Assembly (NCBI GenBank): GCA_900299125.1 | Contig: OMIR01000082.1 | Coordinates: forward strand, 1 to 64,000 | Origin: Nitrosopumilales archaeon | GTDB taxonomy: Archaea; Thermoproteota; Nitrososphaeria; Nitrososphaerales; Nitrosopumilaceae | Reading direction: 5' to 3' | Length of the DNA: 64,000 bases | Shown: piece after piece, positions 26,565 through 35,363 of the stretch | Layout of the letters: every line of letters starts with the position of its first letter | Position numbering within the stretch: position 1 is the first letter of the stretch | The notes under the pieces: generated by a model | Told to the model about the DNA's origin: nothing | The model's input: the letters and a program-made list of their open reading frames with translations, nothing else | Database searches by the model: none | Position numbers and translations under genes: made by a program

Positions 26565-29021
26565 GTGAAGATAATTCTGTTTCTAGTTTTAATCATTTCT
26601 GGATTTGCAACTGCATTTGCAGAAAAAGGTACATTTGTAGATACCATACAATTCATACAGTATCTAGATGAAAGTACTGCAATAGAAGAAGTCAAAAAGA
26701 AAAATCTGGATATTTATTACTCTAGGATTCCAGCTGAATTAATTACTGATACTGATACAAGTAATCTGAAAATATTTTATGCTACCGGCGGAACATATGG
26801 CATACTGGTTAATCCTGCGTTTGGGAAGGATTTCAATCCATTTTACTACCAAAAAATCCGATTCGCACTAAATTATCTTGTTGATAGAAAATTAATTGTT
26901 GATGAGCTAATGTCTGGCTATGGTCTGACAATGATATCAAACTACGGTCCATTTGATCCTGATTATCTTAATGTTGTTTCGGAACTAGAAAAATTTCACT
27001 TTAGGTACAATCCAGAACTTGCAAATTTCTTGATATCTGAAACCATGAATGAAGCGGGCGCAAAAAAAATCGATGGTAAGTGGTTCTATAATGGTGAGCC
27101 TGTCTCAGTAAATTTTTTTATTAGAAACGATGATCCAGTAAGAAAATCCATCGGCGAGGTAATTTCTTCTGAACTAGAAAAAACTGGCTTTTCTGTGAAA
27201 AAAGAATTTGGCGATCTCAATAAGGCTTACGTTCTAGTTTATGGTTCTAATCCCGCGGATCTCAAATGGAGTCTATATACTGAAGGATATGCAGGGCGGT
27301 CGGCATTTGTAAGATATGATCCTTTGGGGCTTGCTCAGATGTACTCGCCATGGTATTCAAACATGCCTGGATTTAACAATCCTCAATACTGGAACTATGA
27401 AAATTCTTCACTGGATGAGATAACCCAGAAAATCTATTCTGGAAATTACACCTCTTATGATGAACGTACAATATTACTGCGTCAAGCAAGTAATATTGGA
27501 GTAAATGAATCAGTACGAATTTTTCTTGCTGCAAAAGTGGATCCCTTCGTTGCTAACAAAGATGTTGATGGAATAATTAATGACTTTGGAGGTGGCATAC
27601 AGACTAGATTTACTCCTATTAATGCAAGAACGCATGGTGATACTCTCAAAATCGGTGTAAAACAAATCTATCAGGGCGCGTGGAATCCAATCCGTGGATT
27701 GGGAGATGCTTACTCTAAAAATGTCTGGGATGTATTGTATGATCCAGGTATTTTCAAAAATCCTTACTCTGGGCAAAATTTTCCTGTACGAGAAAATTGG
27801 AATGTGGAAACTGCAGGACCTAATGGAAAACTAGATGTTCCAAGTGATGCGATATTTTGGAATACCGCCTCACAAAAATGGGATTCTGCACAAGGAAGAA
27901 AAGCCACTAGTAAGGTCACATATGATCTACTTTGGTCTAATTGGCATAACGGAAAAAAAATGGATATGAATGATGTTTTGTATTCAATTTATTTTGCTCA
28001 AGAATGGGGGTCGGCACAAACAGAAAATGATAAAACTTTTGATCCAGAGTATACTCCTACTGCCAACCCATCCGCTAAAACTCTAGTTGCTGTAAAACCA
28101 ATTGATGATAATACTATTGAAGTTTATCTTAATTACTGGCATTTTCATGATTCTGAAATTGCTGACTGGGGTAGTATCTGGGTTTCTATGCCATGGGAAG
28201 TCATGGCATCAATGGAAAGTGCAGTAATTGACGGTAAAGTGTCATTTTCTAGAACTGACTCTCAATCAAAAAACATTGATTGGATCTCTTTGATCATCCC
28301 CCGTGATGCCAAACTAATATCTGATTATCTTAAAAAATTCTCTAGAACAGGTTACATTCCGCTACCACTAGAGAAATTTGTAACATCGAGTGATTATTCA
28401 AATTCTAGGTATGATAGTACGATATCATGGATTGATGAAAAAAAACACGCTGTAATTAGCAACGGACCATTCTATTTGGATAATTATTCTCCTGAGGCAA
28501 GAACAATCACATTGCGCACATTTGATGATGATTCTTATCCGTATAATTCTGGATATTGGAATAAGTTTGAATCTGTAAAACTACCTCAGATCGTATCTAT
28601 TGATATCCCAACTAAAATAATATCTGGAGAACAAATACGTATTCCGTTTAAGACTCAAAACTCAAATCTAATGTATTATTTTCTAAGTGATTCATCGGGA
28701 ATTGAGGTATCTCGTGGAATTATTCCTATTAAATCAGATGTGGGAGAAATCTTGCTTGATTCTAATACTACAAAAATTATGCAAAATGGTGGACATGACA
28801 TCAAAGTTTATGCCATATCTGATACCGTACTCAAACCTGATATTTACATGACTAGTTTTTACGTAACTGATAAACCAAGTAACACTGAAATTGTTGAAAC
28901 AATTCCATACTCACAAAATAAAACTCAAAATAATTATGGGATAATACTTGTTTTAATTGGAGCCATAATTGTCGGAATAATAATCTATTTTAGAAAATCA
29001 AATCGTTTATCAAAGCACTGA
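26565..29021 (+). CDS. ABC transporter family-5 solute-binding protein with swapped segment order
   Basis: Extracellular binding protein for peptides or similar solutes: GTG start, signal peptide (1-20), 818 residues. The block that is normally C-terminal comes first, with QKIRFALNYLVDRKLIVDEL at residues 96-115 and FRYNPELANFLISETMNEAG. The block that is normally N-terminal follows from residue ~358 (DTLKIGVKQIYQGAWNPIRG; NWHNGKKMDMNDVLYSIYFA near 459; SNGPFYLDNYSPEARTITLR). An Ig-like region (~680-770) and a C-terminal anchor (~785-805) end it. A CTTTAAATT box is ~26 bp upstream. No permease gene is adjacent. Confidence 0.87.
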   Translation: MKIILFLVLIISGFATAFAEKGTFVDTIQFIQYLDESTAIEEVKKKNLDIYYSRIPAELITDTDTSNLKIFYATGGTYGILVNPAFGKDFNPFYYQKIRFALNYLVDRKLIVDELMSGYGLTMISNYGPFDPDYLNVVSELEKFHFRYNPELANFLISETMNEAGAKKIDGKWFYNGEPVSVNFFIRNDDPVRKSIGEVISSELEKTGFSVKKEFGDLNKAYVLVYGSNPADLKWSLYTEGYAGRSAFVRYDPLGLAQMYSPWYSNMPGFNNPQYWNYENSSLDEITQKIYSGNYTSYDERTILLRQASNIGVNESVRIFLAAKVDPFVANKDVDGIINDFGGGIQTRFTPINARTHGDTLKIGVKQIYQGAWNPIRGLGDAYSKNVWDVLYDPGIFKNPYSGQNFPVRENWNVETAGPNGKLDVPSDAIFWNTASQKWDSAQGRKATSKVTYDLLWSNWHNGKKMDMNDVLYSIYFAQEWGSAQTENDKTFDPEYTPTANPSAKTLVAVKPIDDNTIEVYLNYWHFHDSEIADWGSIWVSMPWEVMASMESAVIDGKVSFSRTDSQSKNIDWISLIIPRDAKLISDYLKKFSRTGYIPLPLEKFVTSSDYSNSRYDSTISWIDEKKHAVISNGPFYLDNYSPEARTITLRTFDDDSYPYNSGYWNKFESVKLPQIVSIDIPTKIISGEQIRIPFKTQNSNLMYYFLSDSSGIEVSRGIIPIKSDVGEILLDSNTTKIMQNGGHDIKVYAISDTVLKPDIYMTSFYVTDKPSNTEIVETIPYSQNKTQNNYGIILVLIGAIIVGIIIYFRKSNRLSKH

Positions 29022-29088
29022 TAAATTATTCGAATAATTTCTACCACAGTCTTATATCTGAAATTCTAGTTAATTTTTATGAAAGCAA

Positions 29089-29295
29089 ATGCCAGATGAA
29101 TCTTGTCGAAACTGTGGTGGAGAACTCAAAAAATGTACAATATGTGTTGAATGTAGAGACACGGTGAGTCTAATTTGTAATGTTTGTGGAAAAAGAACAA
29201 CTGAAAGAATTCATACTGTATGCTTTAACTCGGAACAGAAATCTGACCACAATCATTTGCCAGGAATATTTTATAATCTTGGGATTATGGCCTAA
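29089..29295 (+). CDS. Small Cys-rich zinc protein
   Basis: A 68-residue protein with CRNCGGELKKC, CVEC and CNVCGKRTTERIHTVC: four CxxC-like pairs or singles suitable for two zinc sites. It then has a His-containing tail (SDHNHLPG). It follows the solute-binding protein by 67 bp. Function not recognised. Confidence 0.7.
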   Translation: MPDESCRNCGGELKKCTICVECRDTVSLICNVCGKRTTERIHTVCFNSEQKSDHNHLPGIFYNLGIMA

Positions 29296-29423
29296 TTGCA
29301 TATTTCTGATATTGTATCACCTATCTGTATTGTTTTTTGATTTAGAAAAATTTTGACAAATCTTTTAGATTTGATTATCTTTTTTTAATTTATCCAATCT
29401 AAACAATCTGAAATTTGATGAAT

Positions 29424-30644
29424 CTATGATTTTCCAGTTGCCCCTTTAACTAAATTGAATAATTGTCTTACTGCAAGCTTTGGATGATTGACTGCCAATT
29501 TGATTATGCTTGAATAGCCGAAATCTGCCTTGATAAAGTCCAAAAACTCATCTATGCTAAGTTCCTTGATAATATCTAATTCTTTATCCCATTCTTTATC
29601 GGAGAGGCCTATCCATCTGGTTTGGACTTTTGATGCTGACTCGATTTTCCTTTGAATTGCTTTTTTCCAACATTCCTCGTAGGATCCGAGAGATTTTTCA
29701 GAAAGATCTCCCTCTAGAACTGCCTTTGCAGCTACCTCGCCTGCAACTCTTCCAAATCGTATCGCATATCGAATACCTTCTAGGACAAGTGGGTTTGCTT
29801 GACCTGCTGTGTCTCCTACTAGTATCAGATTATCGTATACCGTTTTTCTAGATAGTCCATCATTGGGGATTAATCCGTAATGAAATTCAATTAATTTTAT
29901 ATTTCCAAGCTTTGCAACTGGTCCGAGTTTTTTTTGAATTATCTCTTCTAATCGTTGAGTTGGATCTAAATTGGATTCTGGTTTTCCTACGCCGACTCCA
30001 ATTCTAACAATGTTTCCACCCATGGGAAAAATCCATGCGTAACCTGCAGGAGAATATTCCTGACCAACCATTAGCCACCATGTGTCTGATTTTGAATTTT
30101 CTACCTCTACCTCATACTCTGCACCTGCACCAAATCTTTTCCACTGCGTCACCAATCCCAAAGACTTTGCCACAACACTTTGAAATCCACTTGCATCTAT
30201 GACGATTTTTGCATTAATTCTTAATTCCTCTTTATTTGATGTCGCTAAAAGTTGAATTCCGTTTTGATATCGTATTGCTTGAGTAACTGAAGTATTTGTA
30301 TAAATTTCAACATCTTGTTTTAATGCCTTTTCTGCTAACCATCGATATGTTTTTCTTACATCCAAAACGGCCGCATGTGCAATATCTGAAGAAATTATTA
30401 CCTCATTGCCTGGAGAGCAAAATCCATAACTTTTGATTGGATTGTAACAATGTTCTGGTATTTCAAATTCTTTAATGCTATCCATCCAAGTGACTCCACT
30501 TGTTCTAACTGTTTGTGCAACTGATTCTTCTTTTTCTAGTAATGCCACTCTGGCGCCAATCTTTGAGGCTGAAAATGCTGCAGAAGAACCTGCTGGACCT
30601 GCACCAACAATCACAATGTCGTAGTTTAGTACTCTAGTCAACAA
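29424..30644 (-). CDS. Geranylgeranyl reductase family flavoprotein
   Basis: An FAD-dependent oxidoreductase, 406 residues. The dinucleotide-binding motif is at the N-terminus (YDIVIVGAGPAGSSAAFSAS). The second FAD motif is at about residue 275 (LILVGDTAGQANPLVLEGIR), with GGNIVRIGVGVGKPESN between. This is the pattern of archaeal enzymes that saturate geranylgeranyl chains of membrane lipids or quinones. Several paralogues usually exist, so the exact substrate is open. It starts with TTG, about 30 bp after the TPR gene stop. Confidence 0.88.
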   Translation of the reverse strand: MLTRVLNYDIVIVGAGPAGSSAAFSASKIGARVALLEKEESVAQTVRTSGVTWMDSIKEFEIPEHCYNPIKSYGFCSPGNEVIISSDIAHAAVLDVRKTYRWLAEKALKQDVEIYTNTSVTQAIRYQNGIQLLATSNKEELRINAKIVIDASGFQSVVAKSLGLVTQWKRFGAGAEYEVEVENSKSDTWWLMVGQEYSPAGYAWIFPMGGNIVRIGVGVGKPESNLDPTQRLEEIIQKKLGPVAKLGNIKLIEFHYGLIPNDGLSRKTVYDNLILVGDTAGQANPLVLEGIRYAIRFGRVAGEVAAKAVLEGDLSEKSLGSYEECWKKAIQRKIESASKVQTRWIGLSDKEWDKELDIIKELSIDEFLDFIKADFGYSSIIKLAVNHPKLAVRQLFNLVKGATGKS

Positions 30645-30675
30645 AAATCACAAATTTGATGTGAATATTATGCTT

Positions 30676-31155
30676 TTATAAAAGCAGTTTTTTAAACTCT
30701 GGAGTTTTTTTTACCTGCTCAAAATCAATATCATATTGTGCCTTGTATTTACACGAAAAATCTAATTTGATTGCTCTTTTTAGATTTTCAAGACCTTCTG
30801 GGATCTCATTATTTCTAATCAAGCTAGATGCTTTATTGTATAATGTCAATGAACTATCTGGTTTGTTTTTCAAAATCAAATCATAACATGCAATTGCATT
30901 GCGATAATCTTCCAAATAATGAAGCGCAAGTCCTTTGTTGATTAGTGCCAAATTATTTTCTGGCTGAATTTCTAGTACTTTATTATAAGATAAAATCGCA
31001 TCGTGATACCTGGCAAACTTTCCGAGAATATTGCCTTTTTTGATTAATGCTGTAATATTGAATGGTTCTGATTCGATGACCGTATCAAATAAAGATAGAG
31101 CCTTTTTGAAATTGCCTAAATTGAATTCTATTATGGCGGAGTCTAAAACATCCAA
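30676..31155 (-). CDS. TPR-repeat protein
   Basis: A 159-residue protein made of about four tetratricopeptide repeats (ALIKKGNILGKFARYHDAIL; ALINKGLALHYLEDYRNAIA; TLYNKASSLIRNNEIPEGLE). Its ending, DIDFEQVKKTPEFKKLL, is also found in degenerate form in the larger TPR protein at 60.7-61.8 kb. It is likely a protein-protein scaffold with no recognised partner. It starts with TTG abutting the upstream gene's stop. Confidence 0.85.
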   Translation of the reverse strand: MDVLDSAIIEFNLGNFKKALSLFDTVIESEPFNITALIKKGNILGKFARYHDAILSYNKVLEIQPENNLALINKGLALHYLEDYRNAIACYDLILKNKPDSSLTLYNKASSLIRNNEIPEGLENLKRAIKLDFSCKYKAQYDIDFEQVKKTPEFKKLLL

Positions 31156-31362
31156 CTATCTTACTAACTGCTTACCTTTTTGATCAGATGCACGCTCTTC
31201 ATCAAATGTTGCCATGTGCGAAGAATCCCGATGCATATAGCTATGAGTCTCACCGATCTTCTTTCTGCAGAATTTTTTATGAATTGCATCCTCAATTTTT
31301 AGAGTATCTTCATTCTCATGAAACATTTTTTTTCCACAATCTTTGCAGACTATTTCTGGCAT
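31156..31362 (-). CDS. Small protein with Cys/His zinc motif
   Basis: I choose the ATG at 31362 (MPEIVCKDCGKKMFHENEDT), since a TATTTATTTA element lies 22-32 bp before it. A TTG at 31380 would add six residues. CKDCGKKMFHE plus HKKFC could bind one zinc, and HSYMHRDSSH adds more His residues. It is coupled to the downstream TPR gene, with no bases between stop and start. No family recognised. Confidence 0.6.
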   Translation of the reverse strand: MPEIVCKDCGKKMFHENEDTLKIEDAIHKKFCRKKIGETHSYMHRDSSHMATFDEERASDQKGKQLVR

Positions 31363-31383
31363 GACGTTACCAACGCTCAAATC

Positions 31384-31394
31384 TATTTATTTAT
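31384..31394. promoter_or_regulatory. Shared TATA-like element between divergent small genes
   Basis: TATTTATTTAT is roughly 22-32 bp from the minus-strand ATG at 31362 and 19-29 bp from the plus-strand GTG at 31413. It could serve leaderless transcripts in both directions. It is called on spacing and AT content. Confidence 0.4.
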
Positions 31395-31412
31395 TGTGTG
31401 ATTGTTTAGTAC

Positions 31413-31535
31413 GTGGCTGAAATCCAACAGATTCCCTTTATTGTATGGTGTGCAGTCTCAGGTATTCTTTTTTTGCTTTCAGGACTGTCGTATCAAACTT
31501 ATCTGAACCGAAAAAAACTCTCTCGCCTAATTTGA
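31413..31535 (+). CDS. Possible 40-residue single-helix membrane protein
   Basis: A GTG-initiated frame with IPFIVWCAVSGILFLLSGLS as one transmembrane helix, followed by a basic end (NRKKLSRLI). This gives a well-formed inside-positive mini membrane protein. It has a TATA-like element at the right distance and its end overlaps the convergent dehydrogenase by 9 bp. Not recognised; support is from promoter spacing and membrane topology only. Confidence 0.4.
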   Translation: MAEIQQIPFIVWCAVSGILFLLSGLSYQTYLNRKKLSRLI

Positions 31536-32390
31536 CTCTGATAGATATTCTAGTATTGCAGTATAATCCAGAGCTCCGAATTTTTCCTCGGCATCTTGAT
31601 AAATTTGGTTTGCTCTAGTTGCCATGGGTAGTATAACACCAAATGCTTTTGCAGCTTCATTAATTGTGTCAAGATCTTTTTTGAGATTTGCAAGTGTAAA
31701 TGTCGGTGCATAGTCCTGCTTTAACATCTTGTAAGCCTTACTTTCACTCATACCTGTTTTAAAGTACGTTGAATTTAGTATCTCTAGAAATATTTCTGGA
31801 TTGATATTTGATGCACGAGCAAGTGTTATGCCTTCTGATAATGCTAATGCTAACATTGCTATTTGAAGATTCATTGCAAGTTTAACTGAATGAGCAGACC
31901 CATTATTACCTAAGTAAAAGACTTTACTTGCAATATCGTCAAAAATATTTTTACATTTTTCAAATACTGACTTGTTTCCGCCTACCATCATTACTAATCC
32001 GCCATTGATTGCAACGTTTGGACCTCCCATTACAGGAGTATCGCAAAAAGAAATACCTCTACTTTGAAATTCTGCTGCTATGTGTTTTGATTCTATCGGA
32101 TTGATAGTACTCATATCACATACTATCAAACCATCATGCTTGCCACATGCAATACATTCATCACCAAATGATACTTTTTTGACAGCATCGGCATTTTTAA
32201 CGATACTAAAAACAATATCTGAATTCTCTGAAACCATTTTTGGTGAGTTTGCAACTATGGCACCGTTTTTTTCTAGCTCTTTAGTTTTGGATTTGGTTCT
32301 ATTGTATACTGTCAGATTGTGTCCTTTACGAAGAAGGTTTAGACCTACTGCATTTCCTAAAAGACCTGTACCAATAATTCCTACACGCAT
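31527..32390 (-). CDS. 3-hydroxyisobutyrate/6-phosphogluconate-like NAD(P) dehydrogenase
   Basis: A beta-hydroxyacid dehydrogenase of 287 residues. The Rossmann motif is at the N-terminus (MRVGIIGTGLLGNAVGLNLL). The substrate-binding DTPVMGGPNVAINGGLVMMV and the catalytic Lys region GNNGSAHSVKLAMNLQIAML are both present. Asn-Arg-Thr after the second strand (VYNRTKSKTKEL) suggests NADPH preference. The substrate could be a short hydroxyacid or succinic semialdehyde (GLYR-like); sequence alone does not decide. Confidence 0.9.
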   Translation of the reverse strand: MRVGIIGTGLLGNAVGLNLLRKGHNLTVYNRTKSKTKELEKNGAIVANSPKMVSENSDIVFSIVKNADAVKKVSFGDECIACGKHDGLIVCDMSTINPIESKHIAAEFQSRGISFCDTPVMGGPNVAINGGLVMMVGGNKSVFEKCKNIFDDIASKVFYLGNNGSAHSVKLAMNLQIAMLALALSEGITLARASNINPEIFLEILNSTYFKTGMSESKAYKMLKQDYAPTFTLANLKKDLDTINEAAKAFGVILPMATRANQIYQDAEEKFGALDYTAILEYLSESN

Positions 32391-32421
32391 AAAAAAATCA
32401 CAAACATTGATTATTTGTGCT

Positions 32422-32808
32422 TTAGCGAAGCTCTTCTTGGATTACCTTCCACTTGCCACCGAATAATGGCGAAGTTAGAGCTAAATGACCGATGACTCTG
32501 TCTCCTTTTCTAACTAGAGCATAGTCTTGTTTTGAAATTTTAATGATTTTCTCTTTGGTTTTATATCCACCTTCAATTACTTTGATTTTGAATCTCTTAC
32601 TAGCTTTGATTATTAATTTTCTAGCAACCTGTACATCGCCAATCCATGAGAACATTTCAAATGTTCCAAAATTTTTTGTTTCTATATCTTCATTGTAAAG
32701 TCTGGCCTCGAATTTGAGCTTGTCCTTTCTTGATTCTTCATTTAACCATTCAATTACTTGTTGCCCATATCCTTTTTCTATGCCAAATGTTTCTGAATCC
32801 ATTTTCAT
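32422..32808 (-). CDS. Hypothetical protein
   Basis: A 128-residue soluble protein with an alpha/beta pattern (QQVIEWLNEESRKDKLKFEA; FEMFSWIGDVQVARKLIIKA; IKVIEGGYKTKEKIIKISKQ). The codon pattern and start are good and it lies 31 bp upstream of the dehydrogenase on the same strand, so it is likely a real gene. No family, catalytic motif or membrane segment recognised. Confidence 0.6.
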   Translation of the reverse strand: MKMDSETFGIEKGYGQQVIEWLNEESRKDKLKFEARLYNEDIETKNFGTFEMFSWIGDVQVARKLIIKASKRFKIKVIEGGYKTKEKIIKISKQDYALVRKGDRVIGHLALTSPLFGGKWKVIQEELR

Positions 32809-33049
32809 GATTAATTTATTGATGTAGTGGGACTTATTTTATGATTGTACAAATTTCTAGACTCAGTTTATTGTTTAATGATGGTTCAGATCCCACATTT
32901 TTGGCTAGTATTCATAATTGATGTACACTGCATGAGAGTTTTTATGGCATTGATCCCTGAATCTTCAATTTGGCGCAAACTAATCCACAATTCTGTACAA
33001 GAATTTTTAATGTATCATAGATTAGTCAGAAAACTGGCTTCACTTTGTA

Positions 33050-34330
33050 TTGACTACGAATAACAAAAGATGGCTTTGGTTTATTTTGCCTATCAATATA
33101 GCTGCAGAAGGTCTTCATACTGCAATTCCATTATTTGTAATTCAATTAGGCGGTGGTATTAGTGAAGTTTCAATTATGGTAGCAATTCATTATGGGGCTG
33201 CAGCACTGGGCTCTATTCTTTGGGGAAAAGTGCTGGACAAGTTTCATGCAAAAAAGGCAGTTTTGGTGATCTCTTTTTCTAGTATTATTTTGTGTTGTTT
33301 ATGGCTATATCAAACAAATAATCTTGAACCGCTTTATGTAATAGCACCACTATCTGGATTTTTTTTGACGGCACGTAGTCCAGTAACCCAAATGCTCGTT
33401 ATGGAAACTAGTATGAATAATCAATGGGGGAAACTTTTTGCTAGAACCTCTGTTCTTTCCACATTTGGAAGCCTTGGAGCAATGTTAATTGGTGCAGTCT
33501 GGAGTCTGTATTTTGATAGCAGACAATACTTTGTCATATGTGGTGTTGCAAGTGCCATTGCGTTGGTTATTAGTACTCAAATTAACAAAACTCATTTCCA
33601 CATAGAGCGACATGCAATTGCTCACTCTGTACATGGAATTCAACATGCATTTGGGCACTTTAGATTGCACCACTATCTGGTTTTTCCAAGCATTCCAAGC
33701 ATTCATGATTATAAGCACATTCTCTCAATACTCAAAGGCAAAGTATCACACGAAATAGGATTTTTATTTTTGGCAAACTTTATGTTTTATTTTGGTAGCA
33801 ACATCTACTTTACTGCATTAACTCCATTTCTCAAAACTCTTAATCTCTCTGATTCACTTGTCTTCACGCTGTACTTGATTCAGACTTCAATGATGGCAGG
33901 AATATTTTTCGTAGCGCCAAAAATCATCTCTAGATTTGGAGAGGAAAAGTCTGCCATGTTTGCATATTTACCTAGAATTCTCGGGGTGTTGGTTGCTGCA
34001 TTTCTGATTACAGTATTCTCTGGTTTTGTTTTACTTTCATTTGCTATACTTTCAATGTGTCTTATGGTTGTCGGATTTTCAATTTTTACGACCGCAAATT
34101 CTGTATTGCTTTTTAAAACAATTCCTAAAGGATTTGAGGGAACATACCTAGGAGTGAATAGTTCTATGGTTGGTATGGGTGTGTTCGGTGGAGCTCTTAT
34201 TGCTGGTTTTATAGCCACGAATTTTAATTATGTCCTAACTTTTCTTGCATCATCAGTAATTTTATTTGGCTCTGTAGCACTTTTTAGATTCTATTTGCAT
34301 CATAGACTATCAGAAAAAACAATCATTTAG
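33050..34330 (+). CDS. Major facilitator superfamily transporter with His-rich loop
   Basis: A 426-residue, 12-helix carrier. The loop after helix 2 has LWGKVLDKFHAKKAVLVIS, an MFS motif-A variant. The central loop (residues 182-223) holds 11 histidines (THFHIERHAIAHSVHG, QHAFGHFRLHHY), unusual for MFS and suggestive of metal binding. It starts with TTG. The substrate is unknown; a metal chelate or drug-like solute is possible. The 240-bp upstream gap holds no convincing gene. Confidence 0.87.
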   Translation: MTTNNKRWLWFILPINIAAEGLHTAIPLFVIQLGGGISEVSIMVAIHYGAAALGSILWGKVLDKFHAKKAVLVISFSSIILCCLWLYQTNNLEPLYVIAPLSGFFLTARSPVTQMLVMETSMNNQWGKLFARTSVLSTFGSLGAMLIGAVWSLYFDSRQYFVICGVASAIALVISTQINKTHFHIERHAIAHSVHGIQHAFGHFRLHHYLVFPSIPSIHDYKHILSILKGKVSHEIGFLFLANFMFYFGSNIYFTALTPFLKTLNLSDSLVFTLYLIQTSMMAGIFFVAPKIISRFGEEKSAMFAYLPRILGVLVAAFLITVFSGFVLLSFAILSMCLMVVGFSIFTTANSVLLFKTIPKGFEGTYLGVNSSMVGMGVFGGALIAGFIATNFNYVLTFLASSVILFGSVALFRFYLHHRLSEKTII

Positions 34331-34534
34331 TCCGATGATTTTTTTAGATATTCTGAAGATTCAGTTGTTAATTCAGTCGTGCATTTCTCCAGTTTTAATT
34401 ATCATGTGTAATTAGGTGATGGTACTGTTTTTTAAGAACTGATTAAATCTAAAAAATAAAAAATCATTGATTTTTAATCATGCGTATATTAATTTTGCAT
34501 AATTAGAAATATCTAGATAAAAATTGATAATGTA

Positions 34535-34897
34535 TTGATAACAGTAGACTGTAGAGATGTAGAGCACCTAAAACATGAGATGGCTGTTTTCGTCTCTGAT
34601 TGGTTAGGTATGATTCCTAGTATGAAATTACACGAGTTTGTTCTCAGTAGTATAGATGATCGTCCAGTAGATTTTGATACTGCAGTCAAAGCCATCAAAG
34701 AATTTTTTGCATCAATTGGAGAGACTACTAATTATGGTGTGCTGAAAAAAAACGATGTCATACAGATCACATATGTTCATGGTGAAAAATCTAGATCTCC
34801 AAAACCTACTCAATCTATGTTTTCTTGTACTCATTGTGGATATGTGACTCCTTACGAAGTATTACTTCAAACACACATGAAACTGCATTATCTTTAA
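34535..34897 (+). CDS. Protein with C-terminal C2H2 zinc finger
   Basis: A 120-residue TTG-started protein. The N-terminal ~80 residues form an alpha/beta domain (ITVDCRDVEHLKHEMAVFVS). The C-terminus is a classical C2H2 finger, CTHCGYVTPYEVLLQTHMKLH (Cx2C...Hx3H), a motif common in small thaumarchaeal proteins. It may bind nucleic acid or protein. It ends 4 bp into the convergent gene. Confidence 0.7.
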   Translation: MITVDCRDVEHLKHEMAVFVSDWLGMIPSMKLHEFVLSSIDDRPVDFDTAVKAIKEFFASIGETTNYGVLKKNDVIQITYVHGEKSRSPKPTQSMFSCTHCGYVTPYEVLLQTHMKLHYL

Positions 34898-35160
34898 TGA
34901 ATAAGGAATCTATGTCTTAACTGTGGTATGGTAGACTCTAAAACAAAATCATACTGGGGTAATAGATATTGATAATGTTTGGCAAAGCTGATTGCCGCAG
35001 TACGAGTATGAAACGTGGTTCTCAATTCCATTCTTATTTGATTTCCTAACTTGTCGTATACTACGAGCCTGTGCCAGTGCGGCAATTCATATTTTCTAGT
35101 AAAGATCCAAAGTACGGCTAATATGCCAATAAAAAATCCAGTTATGATCTTATCTAGCAT
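34894..35160 (-). CDS. Small single-pass membrane protein
   Basis: An 88-residue protein. One transmembrane helix is at the N-terminus (IITGFFIGILAVLWIFTR), followed by a soluble basic domain of about 60 residues (HRLVVYDKLGNQIRMELRTT, FHTRTAAISFAKHYQYLLPQ). It overlaps the convergent C2H2 gene by 4 bp. Not recognised. Confidence 0.6.
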   Translation of the reverse strand: MLDKIITGFFIGILAVLWIFTRKYELPHWHRLVVYDKLGNQIRMELRTTFHTRTAAISFAKHYQYLLPQYDFVLESTIPQLRHRFLIH

Positions 35161-35239
35161 GAATTTTTGGAAGCGATTTTGGTATTAAGAATTATCATTT
35201 TTGAGGATTTCTTATATTGCCTTAAATCCATAATGCTAT

Positions 35240-35329
35240 ATGGAAGAAAAATCTGAAAATATGACTTGCGAAAGCTGCCCACTGGACTCGATACCGAGAA
35301 TGATCGCAAGACTATTCAAGAAAAAATAA
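35240..35329 (+). CDS. Possible 29-residue CxxC peptide
   Basis: A short ATG frame, MEEKSENMTCESCPLDSIPR then a basic end (LFKKK), with a CESC motif that could bind metal. A CTTATATTG element at about 35210-35218 gives the 22-30 bp spacing of a leaderless promoter. It precedes the CSCG membrane-protein gene by 34 bp, so they may be co-expressed. The frame is too short to be certain. Confidence 0.4.
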   Translation: MEEKSENMTCESCPLDSIPRMIARLFKKK

Positions 35330-35363
35330 CTTGGTACTAATTGATTGTTAAGGTAAAGATGAA

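Noticed and set aside
32932-33063. 43-residue frame starting MRVFMALIPE, faintly like the start of a 2'-5' RNA ligase
   Set aside because: Only the first few residues resemble that family, no HxTxH motif follows, and it runs into the MFS start; not enough to call a gene or pseudogene.
34331-34534. Possible box C/D small RNA in the gap
   Set aside because: GTGATGG and CTGA are present but no complete RTGATGA/CTGA pair with the right spacing was found; only AT-rich DNA is evident.
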